Numbered from the stretch's first letter, positions 35,805 to 43,067 are shown. The stretch: 64,000 nt of DNA from CAYQQJ01 sp964419935 (GCA_964419935.1 CAYQQJ010000019.1:1-64000); one strand, 5' to 3'. The notes: a model not told the origin generated them from the letters alone. Numbers and translations: made by a program.

Positions 35805-36602
35805 ATGCCGAGAAGAGCAAGGATGTACATCCCCGGATTCACTTATCATATAGTTCAGCGCGGGAACAATCGAGAAGCCTGCTTTTTTGATGAAGAAGGT
35901 TACAAGCTCTACCTGGATTACCTGCGACAGGCAATGACGCGCTACGGGACGAAACTCCACGCGTATTGCCTGATGACCAATCACGTACATCTGCTGATGA
36001 CACCGGAACACGAAGACAGCATCTCCCGCACGATGAAAGTGGTCTGTAGCCGGTATGCGCAGTTTGTAAATAAGCGATATCGCCGTAGCGGTACTTTGTG
36101 GGAAGGGCGACACAAGGCGAGTGCCATCGATTCCGCGCAGTATCTGCTGAAATGTTACCGATACATCGAACTCAATCCCGTTACCGCCCATATGGTGGAT
36201 AGGCCTGAGGAATACAGCTGGTCGAGCTATCATCATAACGCCTGGGGCGATAATTCAGATATTCTCACTCCCCATTCTGAGTATTTGGCGCTGGATGCCA
36301 CGGACACAGAAAGGCAGTTTGCCTACCGAGAGCTGTTCAACGTTGCGCTTGCGGATGATGACCTGCATTTGATCCGGCGGGCCATTCACTACTCGATGCC
36401 GTGTGGGTCGGATAGATTCCTAAGCCAGATTGAGCAAAAGACTGGTAGGCCCGTAGGTTATATGCAGCGCGGCCGGNNNNNNNNNNNNNNNNNNNNNNNN
36501 NNNNNNNNNNNNNNNNNNNNNNNNNNNNNNNNNNNNNNNNNNNNNNNNNNNNNNNNNNNNNNNNNNNNNNNNNNNNGCGGCCGGCCGCGGAAGATTGTAT
36601 GA
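35805..36602 (+). CDS. REP-associated tyrosine transposase (RAYT), interrupted by assembly gap
   Basis: RAYTs are single-copy Y1-type HUH nucleases related to IS200/IS605 TnpA, thought to spread REP sequences. The HUH metal pair is His60-Val-His62 (MTNHVHLLM), and the catalytic Tyr is Tyr120 in RYIELNPV. The N-terminus MPRRARMYIPGFTYHIVQRG is typical. The gene runs into 100 N bases at 36477-36576. The 8 bases before the gap (GCGGCCGG) equal the 8 bases after it; merging them restores the frame and gives an intact end, MQRGRPRKIV, confirmed by the duplicate copy at 36632-36703. The real gene is thus about 230 aa and probably intact. Confidence 0.85.
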   Translation: MPRRARMYIPGFTYHIVQRGNNREACFFDEEGYKLYLDYLRQAMTRYGTKLHAYCLMTNHVHLLMTPEHEDSISRTMKVVCSRYAQFVNKRYRRSGTLWEGRHKASAIDSAQYLLKCYRYIELNPVTAHMVDRPEEYSWSSYHHNAWGDNSDILTPHSEYLALDATDTERQFAYRELFNVALADDDLHLIRRAIHYSMPCGSDRFLSQIEQKTGRPVGYMQRGRXXXXXXXXXXXXXXXXXXXXXXXXXXXXXXXXXXGRPRKIV

Positions 36603-36733
36603 ACAATAATCCCTCCGTCCCCTTTTTAGTGAAGCCAGATTGAGCAAAAGACTGGTAGGCCCGTAGGTTATATGCAGCGCGGCCGGCCGCGGAAGATTGT
36701 ATGAACAATAATCCCTCCGTCCCCTTTTTAGTG
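36422..36733 (+). repeat. 102-bp tandem duplication spanning the end of the RAYT gene
   Basis: The segment starting AAGCCAGATTGAGC occurs at 36422 (broken by the N gap, continuing to 36631) and again at 36632-36733, with no mismatch seen. With the 8-base overlap merged, the period is 102 bp. The unit holds the last codons of the RAYT gene, its stop and the right inverted repeat. GTCCCCTTTTTAGTG is repeated once more directly after the second copy. Confidence 0.85.
36477..36576. other. assembly gap of exactly 100 N
   Basis: The run of 100 N is a placeholder length. It lies in the palindrome GCGGCCGGCCGC, with the same 8-mer on both sides, at a 102-bp tandem repeat. The real gap could be nothing, or could hold more repeat copies. 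Confidence 0.98.
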
Positions 36734-37195
36734 GTCCCCTTTTTAGTGGAACCCGGATTTTTACTTGGCGCGTTCAGAGTGGCAGACTTCATCCTCTCGG
36801 ACCAGATGACACTAAGCCAACTGCTTGGCACTCTAGCGACAGATGTGGTCAAGATAGGAATTGCAACAGGAGCCTCAATCGTCGCTGCGTCTGCAGCGGC
36901 CGCAGTATTCACTGTGGCAGTAGGGCCCATAGTGGCGGCTATTGGCGTAGGCATACTTGTATCCTATGGCCTCGGCAGGCTTGACGAACACTACCAGCTC
37001 ACCGGTAGAGTGATAGCGGGTCTTGATCAAATTGAGGCGAATGCTCGGACAGTGCTTGCTCAGAAGGAGAAACAGTTGTCTCAAATGGCCGGGGAGGCGG
37101 TAGAAAGCGCGATAGATTATGCAATAGATGAAACCTGCAGGATAATCATCGACACCGCCAAACACTACATTTCTCGGACGATTCCGCGATGGTAG
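36701..37195 (+). pseudogene. 5'-truncated hydrophobic toxin-like protein (C-terminal domain)
   Basis: The frame has 164 codons, but its first ones (MNNNPSVPFLVVPFLV) come from the transposase repeat, so the original start has been lost. The remainder holds TLSQLLGTLATDVVKIGIAT, a long Ala/Gly/Val hydrophobic stretch of about 35 residues (two possible helices), RLDEHYQLTGRVIAGLDQIE, and an amphipathic tail. This plan resembles C-terminal membrane-acting domains of secreted effectors of polymorphic toxin and type VI type. The following gene overlaps it by 7 bases and encodes a small membrane protein, as an immunity gene would. Truncation is seen; toxin identity is inference. The frame could still be expressed from the ATG at 36701. 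Confidence 0.5.
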
Positions 37196-37647
37196 CTTCT
37201 GTGGCGCAAGAGCCTCACACATCCAAGTCTTTGGCTGCGTTAATACTGCTGGTATTCCTTTGCATGAGCGTCGTCTGCCTTTGGCTGCCGATTTCGGGCT
37301 TTTGGGGTATGGTGTCAGATTTCCAGAGCCATCAGCCGGTGGTCATTATCAATAAAGGTGTTTATTACTTGTTGGGCATAGGCATTGCGATGATGGCTTT
37401 GCTTATAGACGGATTCAATAACGGAGTACTACGGCGCAAACTTAGCCTGCGGTTAGCGAAGTTCATAAATAGATCAGCGCTGAGTGGCATGGTTGTGATG
37501 TTGTTGTTACCGGCGTTGGTACATTACCCGATGGCCGGCGCGCTTGAAAAGGACGGTTACGTAACATGTCCTGATCGTTCAAGCCAATGGCTTTTCGTTC
37601 GTACGATCGTGTACGCATTGCCCGATCAATGCCACTTTGGTGAATGA
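37189..37647 (+). CDS. small membrane protein, candidate immunity partner
   Basis: The 152-aa product has three or four membrane helices (about residues 15-40, 55-75, 98-120), then an extracytoplasmic end ALEKDGYVTCPDRSSQWLFV...DQCHFGE with two cysteines that may form a disulfide. Its ATG overlaps the stop of the toxin-like frame (ATGGTAG), the usual coupling of effector and immunity genes. Proteins of similar plan (some under DUF1240) protect against membrane-acting toxins; I could not test that here. If the toxin is truncated, this gene may survive as an orphan immunity gene. Confidence 0.6.
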   Translation: MVASVAQEPHTSKSLAALILLVFLCMSVVCLWLPISGFWGMVSDFQSHQPVVIINKGVYYLLGIGIAMMALLIDGFNNGVLRRKLSLRLAKFINRSALSGMVVMLLLPALVHYPMAGALEKDGYVTCPDRSSQWLFVRTIVYALPDQCHFGE

Positions 37648-37733
37648 GTTGAATATCCTGCTCAAAGCGACCAGGGCGAACTCCTACGGTGGGTGTCACG
37701 ACACGCTGATGCGTGTTATGGGATTGGGCGTGG

Positions 37734-37762
37734 TTGATGAGGTATGCTAAAGTTTGCATAAT
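37734..37762 (+). promoter_or_regulatory. promoter with embedded palindromic operator for the XRE gene
   Basis: TTGATG (37734-37739) and CATAAT (37757-37762) are 17 bases apart. Between and over them lies TATGCTAAAGTTTGCATA (37743-37760), a near-perfect palindrome of the type bound by XRE antitoxins. The transcript would start near 37769, almost on the first ATG, so the message may be leaderless or use the ATG at 37787. Confidence 0.55.
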
Positions 37763-37768
37763 CACTGA

Positions 37769-38083
37769 ATGAAGATGATCGTTTTTATGAGTGAACATGA
37801 CGTAACGCATGTAACGCCCGCAGCGCAGAGTATTTTGGACGATCTGTTTTCACCCGAGGAAGCGGCGGAGATGGAAATGCGGGCGGCGTTGCTGCGCGGG
37901 CTTGAAGCATGGCTGGATCGAAACTCTGGAATGACGCAAACGGCCGCTGCCGAGGTGCTGGGTGTAACCCAGGCCCGTGTATCCGACATCAAGCGGGGCA
38001 AGATCAGTAAGTTCAGTTTGGACTTGCTGGTAAAGCTGGCCGCTCGGGCTGGCTTGCATCCCCGGGTTGAGTTGGCGGCATAG
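37769..38083 (+). CDS. XRE-family HTH regulator, HigA-like antitoxin
   Basis: The 104-aa product has an acidic helical N-terminus (SPEEAAEMEMRAALLRGLEAW) and a helix-turn-helix: MTQTAAAEVLGVTQARVSD, then IKRGKISKFSLDLLVKLAARAG. This form is found in antitoxins that pair with RelE/HigB-type toxins encoded upstream. No toxin gene lies directly upstream (37648-37768 is non-coding), so it is an orphan or controls another locus. The embedded palindrome upstream suggests self-repression. Starts at 37769, 37775 and 37787 are all possible; the third gives MSEHDVTHVTPAAQ. Confidence 0.8.
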   Translation: MKMIVFMSEHDVTHVTPAAQSILDDLFSPEEAAEMEMRAALLRGLEAWLDRNSGMTQTAAAEVLGVTQARVSDIKRGKISKFSLDLLVKLAARAGLHPRVELAA

Positions 38084-38172
38084 CCGAATTCTGCAGTTTT
38101 CAAACTCCTACAGTGAGTGTCCAGGAACAGATCCCCTACGGTGGGTGTCACGATTATCAAAAAGAAAAAGAC

Positions 38173-38439
38173 TTACTCGTAAATATCTTTGCGGTGCCCA
38201 ACCCGTAATACCAGGACAGTCAGCTTGTCATCCTCAATGCTGCAGATCATGCGATAGTCGCGGACGCGATAACGCCACAATCCGGCTAGATCACGAGACA
38301 GTGGTTTACCAAAACGGCGCGGATCTTCGTCGGTGGCAACGCGGTCACGGAAGTAGCGCAGAATTTCTTGCTGGGCTTGGCGGTTGAGCTTGCGCAGTTC
38401 TTTGGCTGCGGCATCGTCAAACTCAACGCTCCAAGTCAA
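38173..38439 (-). CDS. relE: RelE/ParE-family toxin
   Basis: The 88-aa product has the RelE fold: MTWSVEFDDAAAKELRKLNR at the start, the basic helix and strand region RRFGKPLSRDLAGLWRYRVRDYR, and the end VLVLRVGHRKDIYE. The Arg residues and the final Tyr match ribosome-dependent mRNA interferases of the RelE type (E. coli YafQ, RelE). It overlaps the antitoxin gene by 17 bases. The toxin appears complete, so the pair is probably functional. Confidence 0.9.
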   Translation of the reverse strand: MTWSVEFDDAAAKELRKLNRQAQQEILRYFRDRVATDEDPRRFGKPLSRDLAGLWRYRVRDYRMICSIEDDKLTVLVLRVGHRKDIYE

Positions 38440-38635
38440 CGTCTTGCTCCATTTCGTCTAATGTCCAGCGTTTGCCGGGGTTCTCCAAGCGGTTGATGGC
38501 CAGATACTTGTCTTCCATGTCGTCCAAGTGTTCAAGGATGGCTTCCTTGGCATAGAACGTCTTGGTGCGGCCGGTCTTGGTGGCCAGCTCCGTTAAGCGG
38601 GCTTCGATCTCTTCGGGCAATCGGATGGCGAGCAT
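38423..38635 (-). CDS. relB: RelB-family ribbon-helix-helix antitoxin
   Basis: RelB neutralises RelE and represses the shared promoter. The 70-aa product starts MLAIRLPEEIEARLTELATK, a ribbon-helix-helix DNA-binding motif, followed by TFYAKEAILEHLDDMEDKYLA and an acidic toxin-binding tail. The start at 38635 has a perfect GGAGG 5 bases upstream; a longer frame to 38689 runs through the operator and is rejected. It is first in a two-gene operon on the minus strand. Confidence 0.9.
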   Translation of the reverse strand: MLAIRLPEEIEARLTELATKTGRTKTFYAKEAILEHLDDMEDKYLAINRLENPGKRWTLDEMEQDVDLER

Positions 38636-38647
38636 GGGAACCTCCAG

Positions 38648-38674
38648 TGCTATACATGTAATACGCGTATAGCA
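38648..38674 (-). promoter_or_regulatory. palindromic operator of relBE
   Basis: TGCTATAC (38648-38655) and GTATAGCA (38667-38674) form a perfect 8-bp inverted repeat around 11 bases, with a second palindrome ATACGCGTAT at 38661-38670. It lies 12 bases before relB, overlapping the likely -10 region (TATGCT/TATACG on the minus strand). Confidence 0.65.
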
Positions 38675-38785
38675 TAGCAAAGTCGCCAAGGGTGTGCTAG
38701 GTCACAATACGCCCGCTCTTTGCGTAGCGTCTCTGTGCAAATCGGCTTTCCTGCCGATGTGTTACGGCATGTCACGATAGCGCCC

Positions 38786-38867
38786 GTAGCCCGGATGGAG
38801 TGCAACGGAATCCGGGGGCAGTCAGCGACAGGCCTTCCGGGATTGCGTTGCACTCCATCCGGGCTAC
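38786..38867. repeat. REP doublet (same family as 29014-29297)
   Basis: It starts GTAGCCCGGATGGAGTGC and ends GCACTCCATCCGGGCTAC, an inverted repeat of 18 bp per arm, more perfect than the three copies near 29 kb. It is followed by AAATTCG, as those copies are. Confidence 0.85.
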
Positions 38868-38921
38868 AAATTCGTAGCCATAGGCTAGTGTTAGAGCATT
38901 GGAAAGCCTACAGGTGCGTAA

Positions 38922-39068
38922 CCCCTCCGCTTGAAGTTGGGAGTTTCTCAATCAGCGTACCAGCAATTAGGAAATTCAGAAGGGCGATACCAGCGGCGGA
39001 CACTGGAGAAGCTGGCGGTCGCGCTGGGGGTTGAACCTGGACAGTTAAACCGGCCGCTCCGGCAATAG
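38922..39068 (+). pseudogene. remnant of an XRE-type HTH antitoxin
   Basis: A frame between stops at 38919-38921 and 39066-39068 translates to about 48 residues with a clear HTH: LRLKLGVSQSAYQQLGNSE, then RRTLEKLAVALGVEPGQLN. The spacing and ALGVEPGQL ending match Cro/CI-type antitoxin domains. Upstream residues of a normal protein are missing and a stop precedes it, so it is read as a decayed gene. TTG 38931 could start a 44-aa peptide, but I see no ribosome site. It lies just after the REP doublet. Confidence 0.55.
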
Positions 39069-39089
39069 TATCCGAGCTATGGCATTGAT

Positions 39090-39932
39090 CTATGTTAACC
39101 GCATGGATAAATCCACTGCCTGACAATGCTTGGTCAGCCCACCGATAGAAATATAATCCACGCCTGTAGCAGCAATTTGTGTCAGGCCATCTTTTGCGAC
39201 ATTCCCGGAGGCTTCCAGCCTGGTAGCGCCAGCAGCCGTTGTTGCGGCTGCGGTCATGTCTTCCAGGCTGAGATTGTCCAGCATGACAACATCGGCTTTT
39301 GCAGCCAGTGCCAGTTCCAGTTCTTGCAAATTCTCGACCTCCACTTCCACCAATTTCCCTGGTGCAACCTCGCGTGCTTTCTCTACCGCCTGCTTGATTC
39401 CGCCGCAGGCAGCGATGTGGTTTTCCTTGATCAGGAACGCGTCATACAATCCAATGCGGTGGTTGTAGCACCCGCCGCAGGCCACAGCATATTTTTGCGC
39501 CATGCGTTGGCCGGGGATGGTTTTGCGGGTATCCAGCACTTTCACGCCAGTGCCTTCAACCAAACTGGCATATTCGCGGCTCTTGGTGGCAACACCCGAT
39601 AGCAATTGCACAAAATTAAGGGCGGTGCGCTCGCCCGTTAACAGCTTGCGAGCGTTGCCTTTGAGTGTCACCAGGGTGGAGTCGGCTTTTACGAAGTCAC
39701 CGTCGTTGTAGTGCCAGGTGATTTCAGAAATACCGCCCAGTTGTGCGAAAACTTCATCAAACCAGGCCTGACCGCACAACACACAGTCTTCCCGGGTAAT
39801 GACGGTGGCTGTGCTGACCTTGTCTTCCGGTATGAGCAGGGCCGTGATGTCACCCGAGCCGATGTCCTCGTCCAGTGCAATGGTTACGGAGCGGGTAATG
39901 TCACCTCGAATGTCGTTTAGCTGTATGTTCAT
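39090..39932 (-). CDS. nadC: nicotinate-nucleotide pyrophosphorylase NadC
   Basis: NadC (quinolinate phosphoribosyltransferase) makes nicotinate mononucleotide from quinolinate in NAD synthesis. Conserved blocks are LDEDIGSGDITALLIP, TRKTIPGQRMAQKYAV, GGCYNHRIGLYDAFLIKENH (substrate-binding Arg, His and Lys), VEVEVENLQELE, and VMLDNLS. At 280 aa it is full length. NadC flanks pilA in Pseudomonas, so it marks the far edge of the variable segment 34-39 kb. It is followed in this window by its own 372-bp upstream region. Confidence 0.97.
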   Translation of the reverse strand: MNIQLNDIRGDITRSVTIALDEDIGSGDITALLIPEDKVSTATVITREDCVLCGQAWFDEVFAQLGGISEITWHYNDGDFVKADSTLVTLKGNARKLLTGERTALNFVQLLSGVATKSREYASLVEGTGVKVLDTRKTIPGQRMAQKYAVACGGCYNHRIGLYDAFLIKENHIAACGGIKQAVEKAREVAPGKLVEVEVENLQELELALAAKADVVMLDNLSLEDMTAAATTAAGATRLEASGNVAKDGLTQIAATGVDYISIGGLTKHCQAVDLSMRLT

Positions 39933-40304
39933 GGAAATCGGTTGTCGCGCGGGAGAAATGGCTCGCTAGTTTACAAGTGGGGGGGAAGAGCTACAAGCGA
40001 CAAGCCGCAAGCTACAAGCTCAAGCAGTGCGTAAGAGCGGGCTTATGTAGGGCGAAAAAGCGTCAAGCGCCTTCCGCCGAGCGCGAATGCGTGACTGGAA
40101 TTTATGAGTGCAGCGCCTTGTTTGTTACTGATGGATGTTACGACGTTTGGTGGTGTCACCAAATGGCGGAAGGCGCCTGGCGCTTTTTCGCCCTTGGGGA
40201 CGGTGCCATATATCCACTAGAATCCCCAGATCCGTTACACTAGCGCAGGTTTTCAGGCTAATGTTCTCAGCCAAATAATTCAGTCGATAAAGGTAATCCG
40301 CCAC
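39933..40304. other. nadC-murJ divergent intergenic region (372 bp)
   Basis: No gene is present. It contains an AGCTACAAGC-type short-repeat cluster (39990-40025) and a 146-bp inverted-repeat element (40049-40194). The rpsT gene, which neighbours murJ in some relatives, is not here. Confidence 0.6.
40049..40194. mobile_element. 146-bp non-coding element with 30-bp inverted ends (MITE-like)
   Basis: The left arm begins AGGGCGAAAAAGCGTCAAGC (40049) and the right arm ends GGCGCTTTTTCGCCCT (40194). The 30-bp arms match at 28 positions. Inside the right half a perfect 7-bp hairpin (TTTGGTG 40146-40152 / CACCAAA 40157-40163) abuts the right arm. No protein is encoded. It could be a miniature transposable element or a structured RNA; no target duplication is clear. 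Confidence 0.6.
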
Positions 40305-41888
40305 TTGAGCGACTCAGCATCAATTCCTCCCCGGGCACCCAGCATCCTGCGCTCCAGCGCTCTGGTGGGCGCCATGACGATGATTTCCCGGGTGCTGGGC
40401 CTGGTGCGCGATGTGGTTTTTGCGCGCTTCATCGGTGCTGAGGCGGGCGCAGATGCTTTCTTTGTAGCTTTCAAAGTGCCCAACTTTTTGCGCCGCCTGT
40501 TCGCCGAAGGAGCTTTTGCCCAGGCGTTTGTGCCGGTGCTGTCTGAATACCGCCAGCAGGGTAGTATGGCGGCCGTTCGTGGCTTTGTTGACCGCATAGC
40601 GGGTTGTCTCGGTGTCTCGGTTATTTTCGTGTGTGGGCTGGTGGTGCTGGCAGCGCCGGTGTTCACGGCAATTTTTGCTATGGGCTTTCTGGTGAACAGC
40701 CCGGAAAAGTTTGCGCTCACCACGGATATGATCCGCATAACCTTCCCATACCTCGCGTTTATTTCCCTGGCGGGTTTTGCCAGCGCCATACTCAACAGCT
40801 ATGACCGCTTTGCGATACCGGCATTGACGCCCGTATTGCTCAACCTGGTGCTTATTATTGCCGCGGTCTATGTGGCGCCACACCTGGATGTGCCGGTAAT
40901 GGCACTGGCGTGGGGTGTGCTGGTGGCGGGGGCATTGCAGCTGGGGTTTCAGCTGCCGTTTTTGAAGCGGCTGGGGTTGTTGCCGCACCCGAAGGTGGAC
41001 TGGGTGGATCCCTCGGTCAAAAAAGTACTGACGCTTATGGCGCCCGCCATATTCGGCGTCTCCGTCAGTCAGATCAACTTGATGTTGGATACGATTCTCG
41101 CCTCGTTTCTGCCCACTGGCAGTGTGTCCTGGCTGTACTATTCCGATCGTTTGACTGAACTGCCTCTCGGGGTGTTCGGGGTAGGTATAGCCACCGTGAT
41201 ACTTCCAACTCTATCCCGGCAATTTACGGCTGCACAGGGCCAGCAGCATCAAACCCTGGATTGGGCGCTGCGCATGGTACTGTTGATCGCGGTGCCAGCA
41301 GCGCTAGCGCTGATCGTGTTGGCGCAGCCGATATTGCTCACGCTCTTTCAATACGGCAAAACCAGCGTTGCGGACATGACCATGGCGAGTTACTCGCTAC
41401 AGGCCTACGCTCTGGGGTTGACGGCATTTATGTTGATCAAAGTGCTGGTGACCGGCTATTTCTCCCAGCAGGATACCCGCACACCGGTGCGCATCGGCAT
41501 TATTGCCATGGTCGCCAATATGGGCCTCAACATCCTTTTCGTGTTGCCGTTTCACTTTGTTTGGCAGGTTGGGCACGCTGGCCTGGCCCTTGCCACCACC
41601 TGTTCTGCGTTTCTCAATGCGGGGCTGTTGCTGCAGGGGCTCAAGCGCAAGGGTTCCTATCACGCGCAGCCGGGCTGGGCGAAATTTGCCGGCCAATTGC
41701 TGCTGGCGAGTGCCGCCATGGCATGTTTGATCGCGTTTATGCAAAGCGCGATGCCAAGCTTTGTGCCGTTGGACTGGTGGCAACGGGTGATGTGGGTCGC
41801 GGGCCTGTGTGTGGCGGGGTTCGCATCTTATGTTGCCGTTCTGTTTGCTTTGGGAATGCGCCCGCGCCATTTGCACCCCGCGCAATAA
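40305..41888 (+). CDS. murJ: lipid II flippase MurJ
   Basis: MurJ moves lipid II across the inner membrane. It has about fourteen membrane helices in the MOP flippase fold. The conserved start SMISRVLGLVRDVVFARFIG-like block (here TMISRVLGLVRDVVFAR), DAFFVAFKVPNFLRRLFAEG, and the QAFVPVLSEY motif are clear, with the functional Arg residues in helices 1 and 2. TTG 40305 gives the correct length (527 aa) and aligns with E. coli; no ATG fits. AAGG lies about 11 bases upstream. It is first in a run through ribF and ileS. Confidence 0.95.
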   Translation: MSDSASIPPRAPSILRSSALVGAMTMISRVLGLVRDVVFARFIGAEAGADAFFVAFKVPNFLRRLFAEGAFAQAFVPVLSEYRQQGSMAAVRGFVDRIAGCLGVSVIFVCGLVVLAAPVFTAIFAMGFLVNSPEKFALTTDMIRITFPYLAFISLAGFASAILNSYDRFAIPALTPVLLNLVLIIAAVYVAPHLDVPVMALAWGVLVAGALQLGFQLPFLKRLGLLPHPKVDWVDPSVKKVLTLMAPAIFGVSVSQINLMLDTILASFLPTGSVSWLYYSDRLTELPLGVFGVGIATVILPTLSRQFTAAQGQQHQTLDWALRMVLLIAVPAALALIVLAQPILLTLFQYGKTSVADMTMASYSLQAYALGLTAFMLIKVLVTGYFSQQDTRTPVRIGIIAMVANMGLNILFVLPFHFVWQVGHAGLALATTCSAFLNAGLLLQGLKRKGSYHAQPGWAKFAGQLLLASAAMACLIAFMQSAMPSFVPLDWWQRVMWVAGLCVAGFASYVAVLFALGMRPRHLHPAQ

Positions 41889-42090
41889 CTGTTGGCCGAC
41901 CTTGGGCCGCGGATTCTCATAGTGGACTTTTTCCGCACTTGGCGGGTTTTTCACCGTAAGACCGGTAGCTGGTTGTATCACAAGCCTGGGTTCATGTGGC
42001 TGCGCTGGCCCGCATAGTTTTTCACCGGTCGGCTAAGGTATACTGCCGCTTTTATGCAAGTTCATTTTGTCGTGCCTTCGTGATCAGCCT

Positions 42091-43044
42091 ATGCAGCAAG
42101 AGTTTATTCGGGGTTTGTCCCGCCTGGAAGCGAAGCATCGCGGCAGTGTGGCGACCATCGGTTCTTTTGATGGCGTCCATCTGGGGCATCAGGCGATCTT
42201 GCAGCAGGTAAAGGATAAGGCACTGGAGCTCGGCTGCGCCTCGGTGGTGGTGATATTTGAGCCGCAGCCCCATGAATACTTTTCCCCCCAGCGCGCACCA
42301 GCGCGAATCACTCGCCTGCGGGAGAAGGTCAAGGCGCTGTTTGCAGCGGGGATCGACCGGGTGCTTTGCCTGCAGTTCGACCAGAAGTTGCGTGCACTTT
42401 CAGCGCGGGATTTTATTGAGCAAGTGCTGGTTCAGGGTTTGGGGGTCGAGCATCTGGTCGTCGGTGACGATTTTCGCTTTGGCTGCGATCGCCAGGGTGA
42501 CCACGATCTCCTGTATGAGGTTGGCCGCGAGCGGGGCTTTACCGTCAGCGATACGGCGACGCTGATGATTGGCGGGGAACGTATCAGCAGCACCCGTATC
42601 CGACAGCTATTGGAGCAGGACCGCTTTCGCGAGGCAGAAGAGTTGCTCGGGCGGCCATTCGGGATCGCCGGGCGAGTGATTTATGGCAAGCAGCTGGGAC
42701 GGGACATAGGCGCACCCACAGCGAACGTCGGCCTGGGGCGCTTCCGCTCTCCAGTACAGGGTGTGTATGCGGTGAATATTCGCGGGAAGCAGGATTCCTT
42801 GGCCGGCAAGATGTTGGCCGGGGTTGCAAATGTCGGGGTACGCCCGACACTCGGCGGCGGCGAAAAGCCCTTGCTGGAAGTGCATATTTTTGACTTCGCC
42901 GGCACCATTTACGGTACCTGCATTGAGGTGCTGTTCCGTCGCAAGTTGCGAGAAGAACAAGCGTTCGCGTCATTAGACGAATTGAAGACACAAATTCAGG
43001 CGGACATCGCCAAGGGGCGGGAGTTTTTTGCTCAGTCTCTCTAG
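42091..43044 (+). CDS. ribF: bifunctional riboflavin kinase / FAD synthetase RibF
   Basis: RibF phosphorylates riboflavin to FMN and adenylates FMN to FAD. The N-terminal nucleotidyltransferase domain has IGSFDGVHLGHQAIL and the ISSTRIRQLL motif; the C-terminal kinase domain has GRVIYGKQLGRDIGAPTANV and the substrate segment VYAVNIRG...GVANVGVRPT. ATG 42091 gives MQQEFIRGLSRLE, like E. coli MKLIRGIHNL; an in-frame ATG at 42067 is less likely. A TATACT box at 42039-42044 may be the -10 of its own promoter. It is 317 aa long and lies 202 bases after murJ. Confidence 0.96.
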   Translation: MQQEFIRGLSRLEAKHRGSVATIGSFDGVHLGHQAILQQVKDKALELGCASVVVIFEPQPHEYFSPQRAPARITRLREKVKALFAAGIDRVLCLQFDQKLRALSARDFIEQVLVQGLGVEHLVVGDDFRFGCDRQGDHDLLYEVGRERGFTVSDTATLMIGGERISSTRIRQLLEQDRFREAEELLGRPFGIAGRVIYGKQLGRDIGAPTANVGLGRFRSPVQGVYAVNIRGKQDSLAGKMLAGVANVGVRPTLGGGEKPLLEVHIFDFAGTIYGTCIEVLFRRKLREEQAFASLDELKTQIQADIAKGREFFAQSL

Positions 43045-43067
43045 GCACTATTTAGAGACGCAGTCAA

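Larger units (their letters stand above)
35733..36621 (+). mobile_element. REP-associated tyrosine transposase element with 17-bp inverted ends
   Basis: The left end GGGTCGGAGGGATTATT (35733-35749) is repeated inverted at 36605-36621 (reading GGGACGGAGGGATTATT on the other strand), 16 of 17 matching. The element encloses one RAYT gene. A second right end lies at 36707-36723 because of a 102-bp tandem duplication. A 100-N gap inside the element makes its true length uncertain. Confidence 0.65.
37683..38153 (+). repeat. 19-bp direct repeats flanking the XRE gene
   Basis: CCTACGGTGGGTGTCACGA occurs at 37683-37701 and, identical, at 38135-38153. A diverged copy, CCTACAGTGAGTGTCC, is at 38107-38122. 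The two perfect copies bracket the XRE regulator gene and its promoter. They may mark a past insertion or be a small repeat family; nothing coding is involved. Confidence 0.6.
38636..39089. other. region between relB and nadC without an intact gene
   Basis: It holds the relBE operator (38648-38674), one REP doublet (38786-38867) and a decayed HTH gene fragment (38922-39068). I see no other feature. Confidence 0.6.

Noticed and set aside
36337..36954. 205-codon minus-strand frame across the N run
   Set aside because: It runs through unknown bases and is antisense to the transposase and the toxin-like frame.
38908..39126. 72-codon minus-strand frame at the end of nadC
   Set aside because: It overlaps nadC, is low in conserved features, and lies opposite the HTH remnant; composition (PPARPPASPVS) suggests a chance frame.
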